Assembly (NCBI GenBank): GCA_038527215.1
Contig: JBCBGC010000113.1
Coordinates: 1-28,735 of the forward strand
Origin: JAWPMV01 sp038527215
GTDB lineage: Bacteria; Bacteroidota; Bacteroidia; J057
Length of the DNA: 28,735 bases
Direction of reading: 5' to 3'
Shown here: positions 7,601 through 14,647 of the stretch, in pieces
Layout of the letters: each line of letters starts with the position of its first letter
How positions within the stretch are numbered: position 1 is the stretch's first letter
Made by a program: the position numbers and the translations under genes
The notes under the pieces: model-generated
The model's input: only the letters and a program-made list of their open reading frames with translations
What the model was told of the DNA's origin: nothing
Databases searched by the model: none

Positions 7601-9968
7601 AATTGGAGCCGGTGGTCCTGGTGGCCAGGGAGGCAATGGGGGGAATGGAGGCTCTGGGGGCAATGGTGCCCTGGGAGAATCCGTCAGTGTGCACCTGGTC
7701 GGGACCGCTTTGCTTGTCAATGACAATGCCTTTAACCTGGCGGCGCAGCCAGAAATCACCGTGGATGATGCTGCCTGTACGAATGTGCCCATGGATTTTA
7801 ATACGGCCGCCTCAGCTACCTGGAATCTTGGAGCAGGGGCCACGCCTCAAACTCCCACGGGTACAACCGTAAGCACCCAGTACACCACCTTAGGACGCAA
7901 AGACATCAGTCGGGGCGGAACCCAGTACCGGGGCTTTGTAAATATTCTTCAAGATGGGGATCTCGATCCCGAAGCCACCACCAGTGCACCTCAGGTGGCG
8001 GGTGTTTATAGAATATGTCAGGGAACGTCCATCGATTTTGCGGCCTTGAATGCGCTGGGGGGCTATACCTTTCATTGGAATATGGACAACGCTGCCACGC
8101 CTAACACCTATGTGGGCACTACTTACCAGTCTTTGTCCAATATCACCTTTAATACGGCTGATACTTTTTATATACAATTGCGATATGAAACGGGCTGTTG
8201 TGGGTTGTCTGCTCCTGATTCCGTGATGATCATTGTCGATCCGGAACCCACCCTGAACATAGCCGGAACCACGGCATTCTGTGCGGGAAGTGGTGGTGTG
8301 AATCTTAATGCAAGTGGAGCAAGTCTTTATACCTGGGCTCCTGCCAGTGGCCTTAACAGTACTTCCACGGCTTCCGTTATCGCCAACCCCACTGCAACTA
8401 CAAAATACTATTTGACCGCAGCCAATGGCAGCAATACCTGCTTCGCCTATGATTCGGTGACAGTTACTGTCAATACCCTTGATCTGGGCACATCCACTAC
8501 CAACGCAGGTTGCCAACCTGATGGCACAGCTTCGGTCCTTGTCTCTAACGGTAGCGGTAATTATGCCTACAGCTGGAATACCAATCCGGCGCAGGCAACC
8601 GCTGCCATCAATGCGCTCCCTACAGGCGCTTACAAAGTTAATGTAGAAGACAATATTACAGGTTGTTCGGATTCTGCCTGGGTTTTTGTCGACCAAACTC
8701 CCGGGAATCTGAGTGCCGTGATCCAAAGCAGCGTACCTGCGGATTGCTTTGGTGCGGCTACCGGACAGGCTACGGTGGCGGTTACCGGTGGCAGTGCGAA
8801 CCTCAGTTATACCTGGTCGGGAGGGGGAGGAACCAACGCTACCTCCGCTCCCTTGCCTGCGGGGACCTATACGGTCGATGTGGTAGACAATATTTCGACC
8901 TGCCAGGCCCAGGCCACGGTCACCATTTCAGAGCCGCCCCTCTTAAGTGTCGGGCTCTTGTCCCAAACCGATCCGGATTGTAACAATTATGGCGTAGCCT
9001 CTGTCAATGCCAGCGGAGGAACCGGACCTTATTCCTACAGTTGGAATACCGTACCGGTGCAGACAGGCTCCCAAGCCGCTAACCTTGACCCGGGAGCCTA
9101 TGTGGTTACCGTAACCGATGACAGTGGCTGTGTCAATACCCTGCCAGTCAATATCAACGGTCCCCAATCACCCGTGGTATTATCCCTGGTCAATGCCACC
9201 GATGCTACGAGCTGTACGGGCTTTGACGGACAAATCACGGTTTCCGCTACTGGCAGCAACAATAATGTTACCTATACCTGGCAAACCACGCCTCAAGTGG
9301 TAGGGGCCACGATCAGTAATCTGGCACCAGGTTCTTACACCGTGATTGCCACGGGCAGTAACGGCTGTGATGATATTCTGGGGCATACCCTGGGACCGGT
9401 TTGTCCCCTGGCGTTCGACTGGAAATATGTGGAAGTAACGGCCCAGGATATGGAGCTTTCCTTAAGCTGGGGAACGCTGGAAGAACCTGAGCATGAAGGA
9501 TTCGTAATTGAAAGAAGTGAAGATGCTCAACAGTGGAGAGAAGTGGGCTTTCACCCCATGACTGTGGAAGTGGGAGATGACGGCGATTATGTGTGGAAGG
9601 ACCCCCAAATTATTCCGGGAAAACGGTACTATTACCGGGTTTTGATGGTTGACATTGGCGGCGTTTTTCACTATTCTAAATTAGTGCAGATTACGATTCC
9701 GCTGGGTCCTGAATCACCTCTGGTTCGTACCTATCCTGTCCCAACTTCTGACCTGGTTAGGTTTGAACTGCTGAACGAAGTAGCTCAATCATTTACACTT
9801 ACGATAACTGACATGAAGGGTAGGGAAGTGGCGAGCATGACCAAATGGATTCCCGCTGGTCGCCAGATATGGGAAGCTGATGTCCGAAGCTTGGCTTCCG
9901 GGGTATATCAGGTGCGCTTTGATGGCCTGAAGCCCGCTGTAGCATTAACAAGAATTACCATAAAATAA
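4683..9968 (+). CDS. Giant T9SS-exported multidomain adhesin-like protein with glycine-rich beta-helix insert
   Basis: 1761 aa. A signal peptide covers residues 1 to ~33. Next is the Bacteroidota N-terminal module ATHGMGADITYTC..YEVKLTFFRDC, usual in gliding-motility-associated and adhesin proteins. After it come cadherin/Ig-like modules (to ~550), including two CAGDSATLTASG / CPGSSVTLTANA type Ig domains. A pectate-lyase-like beta-helix starts at ~551 (ASPTGTGAGTASDPTNL), interrupted at ~706-1000 by Gly-rich repeats. Another Ig-like domain follows (~1189-1263), then four SprB-like repeats (~1265-1570, pattern GGTGPYSYSWNT...LDPGAYVVTVTDDSGC), an FN3-like segment (SLSWGTLEEPEHEGFVIERS), and a type A T9SS sorting domain from ~1680 (YPVPTSDLVRFEL to the final ALTRITIK). 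It is expected on the cell surface or secreted. Its role (adhesion or gliding) is inferred. The first ATG is used; ATG 4692 (MKRCAS) is equally possible. It stands alone between two terminators. Confidence 0.93.
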   Translation: MLTMKRCASRVHSLLTFLSLSFLIFFPTVNLMATHGMGADITYTCVGPNTYEVKLTFFRDCKGINPSVSEILTYSSVSCNVLGATLQLNQPANSVVDVTPLCPSVTSFCAGGSSPYGIQQYTYVGTLVLPAGCGNDWVLGWSQCCRNAVITTLNTPSNQSWYISALLDNTQPFCNNSPVFNSIGTPIVCINQPVTYNHGVTDPDGDSLVFSLATCFQSATAPVNYSAPFNGPNPLSTAAGVSIDPQTGQISFTPTQIEIGVICVKVEEYRNGVKIGEVTRDMQFSVTNCSNTPPVATGVNGSATSYEISACVGANFCFDINMSDPDNDNVSATWNQGISGGTLTFTNNGTQTPTATFCWTPTLADVGLNFFTVTLTDDNCPLTGEATYAFSVNVTTTGNVLNVSPDQGICAGDSATLTASGTGATNFLWTPASGLNTTTGPTVNASPAVTTVYTVSADFPDGCKGEATVSVIRNTPPNILVSPPVAYSCPGSSVTLTANAATATSYLWEGTTAGASYIVSPTTTTTYSVKATDAAGCEDSTEVTVNVATPGGSFCNVIYASPTGTGAGTASDPTNLVNALTLASCNDVVIKLATGTYTLDNAITSLLDNVTLEGGFDQASNWEKTSLPGATTINRSALNPTGPANGQRLIAFEISNSSNFRFQDLTITTADATGAGMSTYGIYLANCSEYQIVRCQILPGNAANGTTGTIGADGGNGANGADGQAGAADNDNRSGPGGDGGDGAGAAGTFGAGGDGGTDVNGITNCCSAGDPGNTGATSTSVRSGSGGGGGGAGGEQDNNGGVGGPGGGAGGGTAGNPGAYGNPGLDGTSGSPGSNGINGVAGTAGPAGSHASGYWTPGTAAGNGTDGSGGSGGGGGGGGGGQWGTFMLPGFHGAGNGGGGGGGGGEGGAGGTGGLGGGSSYAFYAFNNGFAGEIDDCFFQAGLAGTGGLGGAGGTGGLGGNGGDGDSTAYVEIGAGGPGGQGGNGGNGGSGGNGALGESVSVHLVGTALLVNDNAFNLAAQPEITVDDAACTNVPMDFNTAASATWNLGAGATPQTPTGTTVSTQYTTLGRKDISRGGTQYRGFVNILQDGDLDPEATTSAPQVAGVYRICQGTSIDFAALNALGGYTFHWNMDNAATPNTYVGTTYQSLSNITFNTADTFYIQLRYETGCCGLSAPDSVMIIVDPEPTLNIAGTTAFCAGSGGVNLNASGASLYTWAPASGLNSTSTASVIANPTATTKYYLTAANGSNTCFAYDSVTVTVNTLDLGTSTTNAGCQPDGTASVLVSNGSGNYAYSWNTNPAQATAAINALPTGAYKVNVEDNITGCSDSAWVFVDQTPGNLSAVIQSSVPADCFGAATGQATVAVTGGSANLSYTWSGGGGTNATSAPLPAGTYTVDVVDNISTCQAQATVTISEPPLLSVGLLSQTDPDCNNYGVASVNASGGTGPYSYSWNTVPVQTGSQAANLDPGAYVVTVTDDSGCVNTLPVNINGPQSPVVLSLVNATDATSCTGFDGQITVSATGSNNNVTYTWQTTPQVVGATISNLAPGSYTVIATGSNGCDDILGHTLGPVCPLAFDWKYVEVTAQDMELSLSWGTLEEPEHEGFVIERSEDAQQWREVGFHPMTVEVGDDGDYVWKDPQIIPGKRYYYRVLMVDIGGVFHYSKLVQITIPLGPESPLVRTYPVPTSDLVRFELLNEVAQSFTLTITDMKGREVASMTKWIPAGRQIWEADVRSLASGVYQVRFDGLKPAVALTRITIK
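6800..7680 (+). repeat. Glycine-rich coding repeat with GGC tracts
   Basis: This stretch of the giant protein encodes runs of GGxGG, GGNGG and GADG (residues ~706-1000). At DNA level it has pure or nearly pure GGC triplet tracts at 7041-7056 and 7302-7320. Beta-helix-like rungs (AFNNGFAGEIDDCFFQAG) appear in the middle, so the glycine blocks look like loops extruded from a beta-helix. Triplet slippage would change length without breaking the frame. Confidence 0.85.
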
Positions 9969-9996
9969 AGATTTGTGTTGAGGTTTTGGTAAGGAG

Positions 9997-10023
9997 GTCG
10001 GCCCGAAAGGGCCGGCTTTTTTT
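9997..10023 (+). terminator. Intrinsic terminator after the giant surface protein
   Basis: An 8-bp stem GTCGGCCC / GGGCCGGC (one G-U pair) closed by a GAAA tetraloop is followed by seven T (10017-10023). It starts 29 bases after the stop codon. Confidence 0.93.
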
Positions 10024-10033
10024 GACCTGATTT

Positions 10034-10049
10034 TTATTATTGATAATAA
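10034..10049. promoter_or_regulatory. AT-only inverted repeat upstream of tetR
   Basis: TTATTAT-TG-ATAATAA is a perfect 7-bp inverted repeat about 100 bases before tetR. Because it is pure AT it may be chance, but it lies in the same control region as the palindrome at 10096. Confidence 0.3.
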
Positions 10050-10095
10050 TTCTAACGATGTTATTGGTATTTTTGTTCAAAAATATTGGTAAAAA

Positions 10096-10113
10096 TTAGA
10101 ACTTTTGTTCTAA
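10096..10113. promoter_or_regulatory. Perfect palindrome, candidate TetR operator
   Basis: TTAGAAC-TTTT-GTTCTAA has perfect 7-bp arms and a 4-base spacer, centred ~45 bases before the tetR start. Size and place fit an autoregulatory TetR-dimer operator. Binding is inferred from position only. Confidence 0.55.
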
Positions 10114-10149
10114 ATTGGCGTTTAGACAAACAGGACTTCCCACAGCAAT

Positions 10150-10779
10150 ATGAGTAAGACCAAAACCAGAATACTTAACACTTCCCTTCAGGTATTCAAT
10201 GAAATAGGATACCCACAGGCTAGCCTAGACAAACTTGCGGCTACCCTGGAGATGAGCAAAGGGAACTTGGCGTACCATTTTGCCAACCCAGGAAAAATCC
10301 TGGAAGCCTTGTACCAGGAAATGTATCAGATGATGGAGGGAAAAGTTTGGCCTGGGGGACTTCCTGAGTTGCAGCATTATCAGGCTATCATTAGCCACAC
10401 CTACCAGTTTCAATATCGGTATCGCTTTTTCTTTTTAGATACCAGCGAAATTATGCGTAGGCACCCTGAGATTGCAGCGCTACATGCCCAAACCATCGCC
10501 AAGCGTTGGCAGGAGGCTACCGCCCTCATTCGATATTTTGTAGGAGCGGGTTGGGTCATCTCAGAACCCTATACCGGGGCATATCAGGATATTGCCCAAA
10601 GTGTTTGGTCGCTCAATACCTTTTGGTTTCAGCGGCAAATGATTTTGAATAAACCCATTGAACCGACTGTCCCCCGGGAATTGCTTGACCAGGCCTGGGG
10701 CCTCATTTTTCCCTGGCTGACAGAGCAGGGAAAGAAGATTGCTCACCCTTATTTTTTACCCAAATCCCAAAAATCATGA
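10150..10779 (+). CDS. TetR/AcrR-family transcriptional repressor
   Basis: 209 aa. The N-terminal TetR DNA-binding domain is clear: TRILNTSLQVFNEIGYPQAS, then the helix-turn-helix LDKLAATLEMSKGNLAYHFAN (~25-46). The C-terminal ~150 residues are the helical ligand and dimerisation domain, whose ligand cannot be predicted. Its stop overlaps the start of the SRPBCC gene (ATGA), so the two are translationally coupled and probably co-regulated. A perfect 18-base palindrome just upstream is a likely own operator. No exporter or redox enzyme sits beside it, so the likely direct target is its own two-gene operon. Confidence 0.9.
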   Translation: MSKTKTRILNTSLQVFNEIGYPQASLDKLAATLEMSKGNLAYHFANPGKILEALYQEMYQMMEGKVWPGGLPELQHYQAIISHTYQFQYRYRFFFLDTSEIMRRHPEIAALHAQTIAKRWQEATALIRYFVGAGWVISEPYTGAYQDIAQSVWSLNTFWFQRQMILNKPIEPTVPRELLDQAWGLIFPWLTEQGKKIAHPYFLPKSQKS

Positions 10780-11222
10780 AAAAGATAGTAACCAAGATTC
10801 TCATTGAAGCCAGACCTGAACAGGTTTGGCAGGCTTTGACCAATTTTTCTGAAATCGGTAGCTGGAACCCCTTTATCAAGGAAATTTCAGGAGAGGGCAG
10901 CGTAGGCGCCCAACTGAAGGTGATCCTACAGCCTAAGCCCGGACAAGAAATGAAATTTGAACCGGAGGTCTTAGTGTGGAAAGAAAACCAGCAATTCGAG
11001 TGGTTGGGAAAATTATGGATCAAAGGTCTTTTTGACGGGAATCACTACTTTCATCTGGAAGAAACCGCTGAAGGGCATACGCTCTTTCATCATGGGGAAC
11101 GCTTTACAGGTATTTTGGTAGGCATCCTAATGGCCATGATCGGCAAGCAGACGGAGCAGAATTTTGAGGCCATGAACGCTGCGATAAAGCAAAAAGCCGA
11201 GGCCATGGTAGCTTCCACATAA
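10776..11222 (+). CDS. SRPBCC-fold (START/polyketide cyclase-like) protein
   Basis: 148 aa. The pattern IVTKILIEARPEQVWQALTNFSEIGSWNPFIKEISG at the N-terminus is typical of SRPBCC proteins, which form a deep hydrophobic ligand pocket. FDGNHYFHLEETAEGHTLFHHGERFTG and a C-terminal long helix (FEAMNAAIKQKAEAM) complete the fold. No signal peptide is seen, so it is cytosolic. The ligand is unknown. It starts inside the tetR stop codon (overlap ATGA), so it could bind or process the molecule sensed by that repressor. That link is inferred from the arrangement only. Confidence 0.85.
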   Translation: MKKIVTKILIEARPEQVWQALTNFSEIGSWNPFIKEISGEGSVGAQLKVILQPKPGQEMKFEPEVLVWKENQQFEWLGKLWIKGLFDGNHYFHLEETAEGHTLFHHGERFTGILVGILMAMIGKQTEQNFEAMNAAIKQKAEAMVAST

Positions 11223-11307
11223 TATGCGACAACATCTGCCGTTTTTAGGATTGTAAAGATGCCCTAAAGCACCCAATTTTCGCATATACCTATTCAAAAC
11301 GGATCCC

Positions 11308-11802
11308 ATGATCAATCGACATTTCTTTCTTGCCCTTTTAGGAGCCTTGCTGTTTTGTCCTACGAGTCTGCTAGCTCAGGATGGGCAAGGAGCCCTTAGC
11401 CTGGAACTGAATGGGCAGGTGGTAAGTGAAGAAGACATTACCCATCAATTTTTTTGTGGAAATCGAAATGATCAGTTTGTGGTGAGCTACCTCCCTGCGG
11501 CGGCTGATTCCATGAGCCAGTTTGCGATCAATGGCATACAGCTTTGGGCGCAGGTAGCTCAGGGACAACCGCAATTGGTGGGCACCTACGGCCGTACCCA
11601 GCCAGGTAGTCAGCCTTCCGTAGCTTTTAAGCTCAGGGATTTTCCCATCATGACCACTTTACCAGAAGGAACTCAGGCCATTCGGGTCAGTATTCGACCC
11701 CAGGTAATCAAAGTACAAGGGCGCCGTTTCCTGGGATATATTCAACTCCCCAAGGCCGACCAGGAAATAGCCTTTATGGTGGTGAAGCGTTGTCCGGAAT
11801 AA
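11308..11802 (+). CDS. Small exported protein of unknown function
   Basis: 164 aa. A clear signal peptide (MINRHFFLALLGALLFCPTS, LLAQ) covers the first ~24 residues. The mature part alternates short hydrophobic strands and looks like one all-beta domain. Two cysteines (in FFCGNRND and near the end in KRCPE) could form a disulfide. I do not recognise a family, and there is no T9SS sorting domain or lipobox. It stands 85 bases after the SRPBCC gene and ends 4 bases before the convergent malQ stop, with no terminator between them. Confidence 0.75.
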   Translation: MINRHFFLALLGALLFCPTSLLAQDGQGALSLELNGQVVSEEDITHQFFCGNRNDQFVVSYLPAAADSMSQFAINGIQLWAQVAQGQPQLVGTYGRTQPGSQPSVAFKLRDFPIMTTLPEGTQAIRVSIRPQVIKVQGRRFLGYIQLPKADQEIAFMVVKRCPE

Positions 11803-11806
11803 TGGA

Positions 11807-14539
11807 TTAAAAGGCCCGGTTTCTTCCGGTTTTTTCAACCAAACTTTTCAATTTTTCATTAAATCCCTTCTCCTTCAACAGCTCTTCCAGGTTGAGGTGG
11901 AGACGGTACCGCCAATAGTGTTGCGGATTAGCAGGGACATTGATCTGTTCTTCCAGAGGATTTTCGCGACGCAACCCGGCATCCATCGCTAATAAGTCCT
12001 GAACCGGGAATACGGCCCACATGGAGGGACTCCATAGGTGCTGAGCTACTACTTGTTCACAAATCCAAGGCTCGCAAAAGGCAGGGGCTTCCCCAGTATT
12101 ACTGAGGATTTGATTAAAGAATCGCTGGGTTTGCTCCCGGTCTTCTTCCCACCATCCTCTCACGGTAGACATGTCATGGCTGGAAGTCGTAACCACTGAG
12201 AGGTAAGGGGCGTCCGCAGGATGTCCGAACTCCCGATCAACGGCTTTGGGCATACGCTGGATTTCCAGGCTCAGAATGCCAAGTTCTTCCATGACGCCTG
12301 GGACACAATCCGGAACCATGCCTAAATCTTCCCCGCACACCAGCATATTGGTGGCGGCTTTGATGGCCGGCAGTTTGACCATGGCCTGGTCTCGCCAAAA
12401 ATGCTCATGGCGGTGGTAGAAGTATTCGTTGTACAGGCGGTTGATGGTTTCCTTTAATCCTCCATCTAATTCCTGATAGGAACGGGTGAAATGAAGGGCG
12501 ATACGCGGATTAAAGCCGATGTGGCCAGCTTCTTCTACCCTGAAAAAGAGCACTTCCCCTACCAGGGAAAGTAAGCCTTCCCTTATGCTCTCATAATAGG
12601 CTTTATGATCAGGATGAGCGGTAATCTGTTCGGTAAGGTATCCCAGGATTTTTCGTTGACTCTCGAGGCCGGGTTTGAAGGTATATTTTTCCCAGGCTTG
12701 CGAAACAAAAAACTCTTCCCGAACCCTTTCTACTTGCTTGCCAAAATACTCCTGCAGCATATGCTCGCGGATGTAGGGCCTGCAATAGCGGTCTTCATCC
12801 ATCCAGAGACCTCGTTGGGCTAGTTCTTCTCTGGAAAAAGGCATGGAGGGATTGAAGTGCCCCAGTAGCCCTTGCACGGAGAGGTAGGGGATTTCCCAAA
12901 TCCGGAAGAATCCCAGAATGTGGTCAATCCGATAGGCATCAAAATAGGCCGCCATTTTAGCCATGCGCTGCCGCCACCAGGCATACCCATCCTCTGCCAT
13001 GCGGTCCCAGTTATAGGTGGGGAATCCCCAGTTCTGACCGGCTATGGCAAAATCATCTGGAGGGGCTCCCGCTTGTCCTGCCATGTTATAAAGGTGGGGA
13101 GCCATCCAGGCATCCACGCTATTTCTATAAATCCCAATGGGAATATCTCCTTTGAGCACAATGCCCTTTTTTCGGGCGTAGGTGGCTACTTCGGTCAGTT
13201 GAAGATGGAGATGGTATTGCAGCCAACAGTGAAAATGGGTGGTTTCCGAATGAGGGGATTTTGGGTCCAGGAAACCATAGATTTTCTCCCGATCATAGGC
13301 TTCGTAGCCTTCCCACTGCAAAAAATCCGGCGTTCCGAACTCGTCCCGCAGTAAGGCGAAAGCAGCATAGGGGATCAACCATTCCCGGTTCTCCGTGATA
13401 AAGGTTTTATAGCCTTCGTCAGCCTGCAAATCATCTTTTACCTCTTTGTACAAGGCTTTGAGATAATCCCATTTGAGGTTCATCACGCCGTCATAATCAA
13501 TCTCCGGCAGCTCGTTTAGCACCTTCCGTTGTTTGCGGAAATGGGCCATGGCTGATTTTGAGGCAAGCTTCCCTACTTTTTCGGCCTGCAGGTAGAGGGG
13601 GTGAAGGGCAAAAACGCTGATGGCCGCATAGGGATAGGAATCAACCCAGGTATGCGTGGCCGTGGTATCATTGATGGGCAGAATTTGCACCATTTTCATC
13701 CCAATGGTTTCCGCCCAGTCGACCAGGAGTTTTAAGTCCATGAATTCTCCTACGCCCCAGCTCTTTTTGCTGCGGAGGGCAAATACCGGCATGGCGACTC
13801 CCGCTCCCTTCCATGGCCCGCCGGGATCCCTCAAGCCTTCTTCGGTGTGAACGATCAGTTGCTCTCCTTCCTGATCTCCCGGGAAGTAAAAGGCCCGGTT
13901 ATGGCCAGATTCAAAATCGATCAATTGTTTTTGCTTCGGATCATAGATGCCGAATTTATATTCTATCTGCCGGGGAGGTCCGGCCAGACTCACCTGAGCC
14001 TCCCAGAGCGGGAGGTTATGGGCTTTCATGCGAACGGCCTTTTTGGGATCCCAGTTGCCCAGGGCGGGATCATTTCCCGTCAGGCACAACTCGTAGGGTT
14101 CTGCCAGATGGGGATGGCGAATTCGGAGACTTACATTGCCTTTTTTGCTGCGACGCACCGCTTTCCCGTTCTGGCTCCGTCCGCTGATCACTTCCGAAAA
14201 AGCCGAAGTGTAATAAGCATTGGTGGCCCAGCGAAAGGACCGCCAATTGTCTTCGAATACCAGCTTGGCTTCTTTCCGCTGGCTCAGCGGGTAAAAACGA
14301 TTGTCGCCCCATTCCCATTCTACCTGGGCGCCTTCCTCGCTTTCCAGGAAGTATTTGTAGGATAGTAAGCCTTTGTCTGCTGCTTTGGCCTGAATGGTGC
14401 CTTCCCAAACGCCCTCTCCAAGGTAGGTGAGGGGCAAGGCCTGGCTTTTAGCCCATTCGCCTAAAGCTGGGATATTGCCCGACACAAATAACCGTTGTCC
14501 CCAATCAGTGAAGTAGTGAATCCTGAATGTAATGTGCAT
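11807..14539 (-). CDS. malQ: 4-alpha-glucanotransferase (GH77) with two N-terminal CBM20 starch-binding domains
   Basis: 910 aa from ATG 14539. It transfers alpha-1,4-glucan chains between maltooligosaccharides, glycogen or starch and glucose in the cytosol. Residues 1 to ~100 (MHITFRIHYFTDWGQRLFVSGN...) and ~135-225 (SLRIRHPHLAEPYELCLTGN...) are two CBM20 domains, the layout of plant DPE2 and many Bacteroidota MalQ. The GH77 barrel follows. Catalytic residues are in place: nucleophile D539 in RIDHILGF, acid/base E737 in GEDLG, D789 in SSHDMS. A longer frame opens at 14584, but the promoter at 14571-14600 lies over that ATG, so 14539 is preferred. It runs the same way as lptD, 108 bases downstream of it, with its own promoter. 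No glycogen genes are nearby. Confidence 0.95.
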   Translation of the reverse strand: MHITFRIHYFTDWGQRLFVSGNIPALGEWAKSQALPLTYLGEGVWEGTIQAKAADKGLLSYKYFLESEEGAQVEWEWGDNRFYPLSQRKEAKLVFEDNWRSFRWATNAYYTSAFSEVISGRSQNGKAVRRSKKGNVSLRIRHPHLAEPYELCLTGNDPALGNWDPKKAVRMKAHNLPLWEAQVSLAGPPRQIEYKFGIYDPKQKQLIDFESGHNRAFYFPGDQEGEQLIVHTEEGLRDPGGPWKGAGVAMPVFALRSKKSWGVGEFMDLKLLVDWAETIGMKMVQILPINDTTATHTWVDSYPYAAISVFALHPLYLQAEKVGKLASKSAMAHFRKQRKVLNELPEIDYDGVMNLKWDYLKALYKEVKDDLQADEGYKTFITENREWLIPYAAFALLRDEFGTPDFLQWEGYEAYDREKIYGFLDPKSPHSETTHFHCWLQYHLHLQLTEVATYARKKGIVLKGDIPIGIYRNSVDAWMAPHLYNMAGQAGAPPDDFAIAGQNWGFPTYNWDRMAEDGYAWWRQRMAKMAAYFDAYRIDHILGFFRIWEIPYLSVQGLLGHFNPSMPFSREELAQRGLWMDEDRYCRPYIREHMLQEYFGKQVERVREEFFVSQAWEKYTFKPGLESQRKILGYLTEQITAHPDHKAYYESIREGLLSLVGEVLFFRVEEAGHIGFNPRIALHFTRSYQELDGGLKETINRLYNEYFYHRHEHFWRDQAMVKLPAIKAATNMLVCGEDLGMVPDCVPGVMEELGILSLEIQRMPKAVDREFGHPADAPYLSVVTTSSHDMSTVRGWWEEDREQTQRFFNQILSNTGEAPAFCEPWICEQVVAQHLWSPSMWAVFPVQDLLAMDAGLRRENPLEEQINVPANPQHYWRYRLHLNLEELLKEKGFNEKLKSLVEKTGRNRAF

Positions 14540-14570
14540 GAACCTATATTGCCGCTTTCTGTTCTGGGGG

Positions 14571-14600
14571 CAAATATATGGCAAATTTCATATAGGGTAA
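14571..14600 (-). promoter_or_regulatory. malQ promoter (Bacteroidota type)
   Basis: On the minus strand, TTA (14600-14598) and a perfect -7 box TATATTTG (14578-14571) are separated by exactly 19 bases, matching TTG-N19-TAnnTTTG with one mismatch. Transcription would start ~25 bases before ATG 14539. Confidence 0.65.
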
Positions 14601-14647
14601 GACAATTCCTCTCTTTATGTTGACTTAACCCAATAAAAATTAGCGAA

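Noticed and set aside
6264..9386. Several long antisense frames across the giant surface protein
   Set aside because: They are shadows of the GC-rich, repetitive coding strand and lack start signals. The sense frame has continuous recognisable domains.
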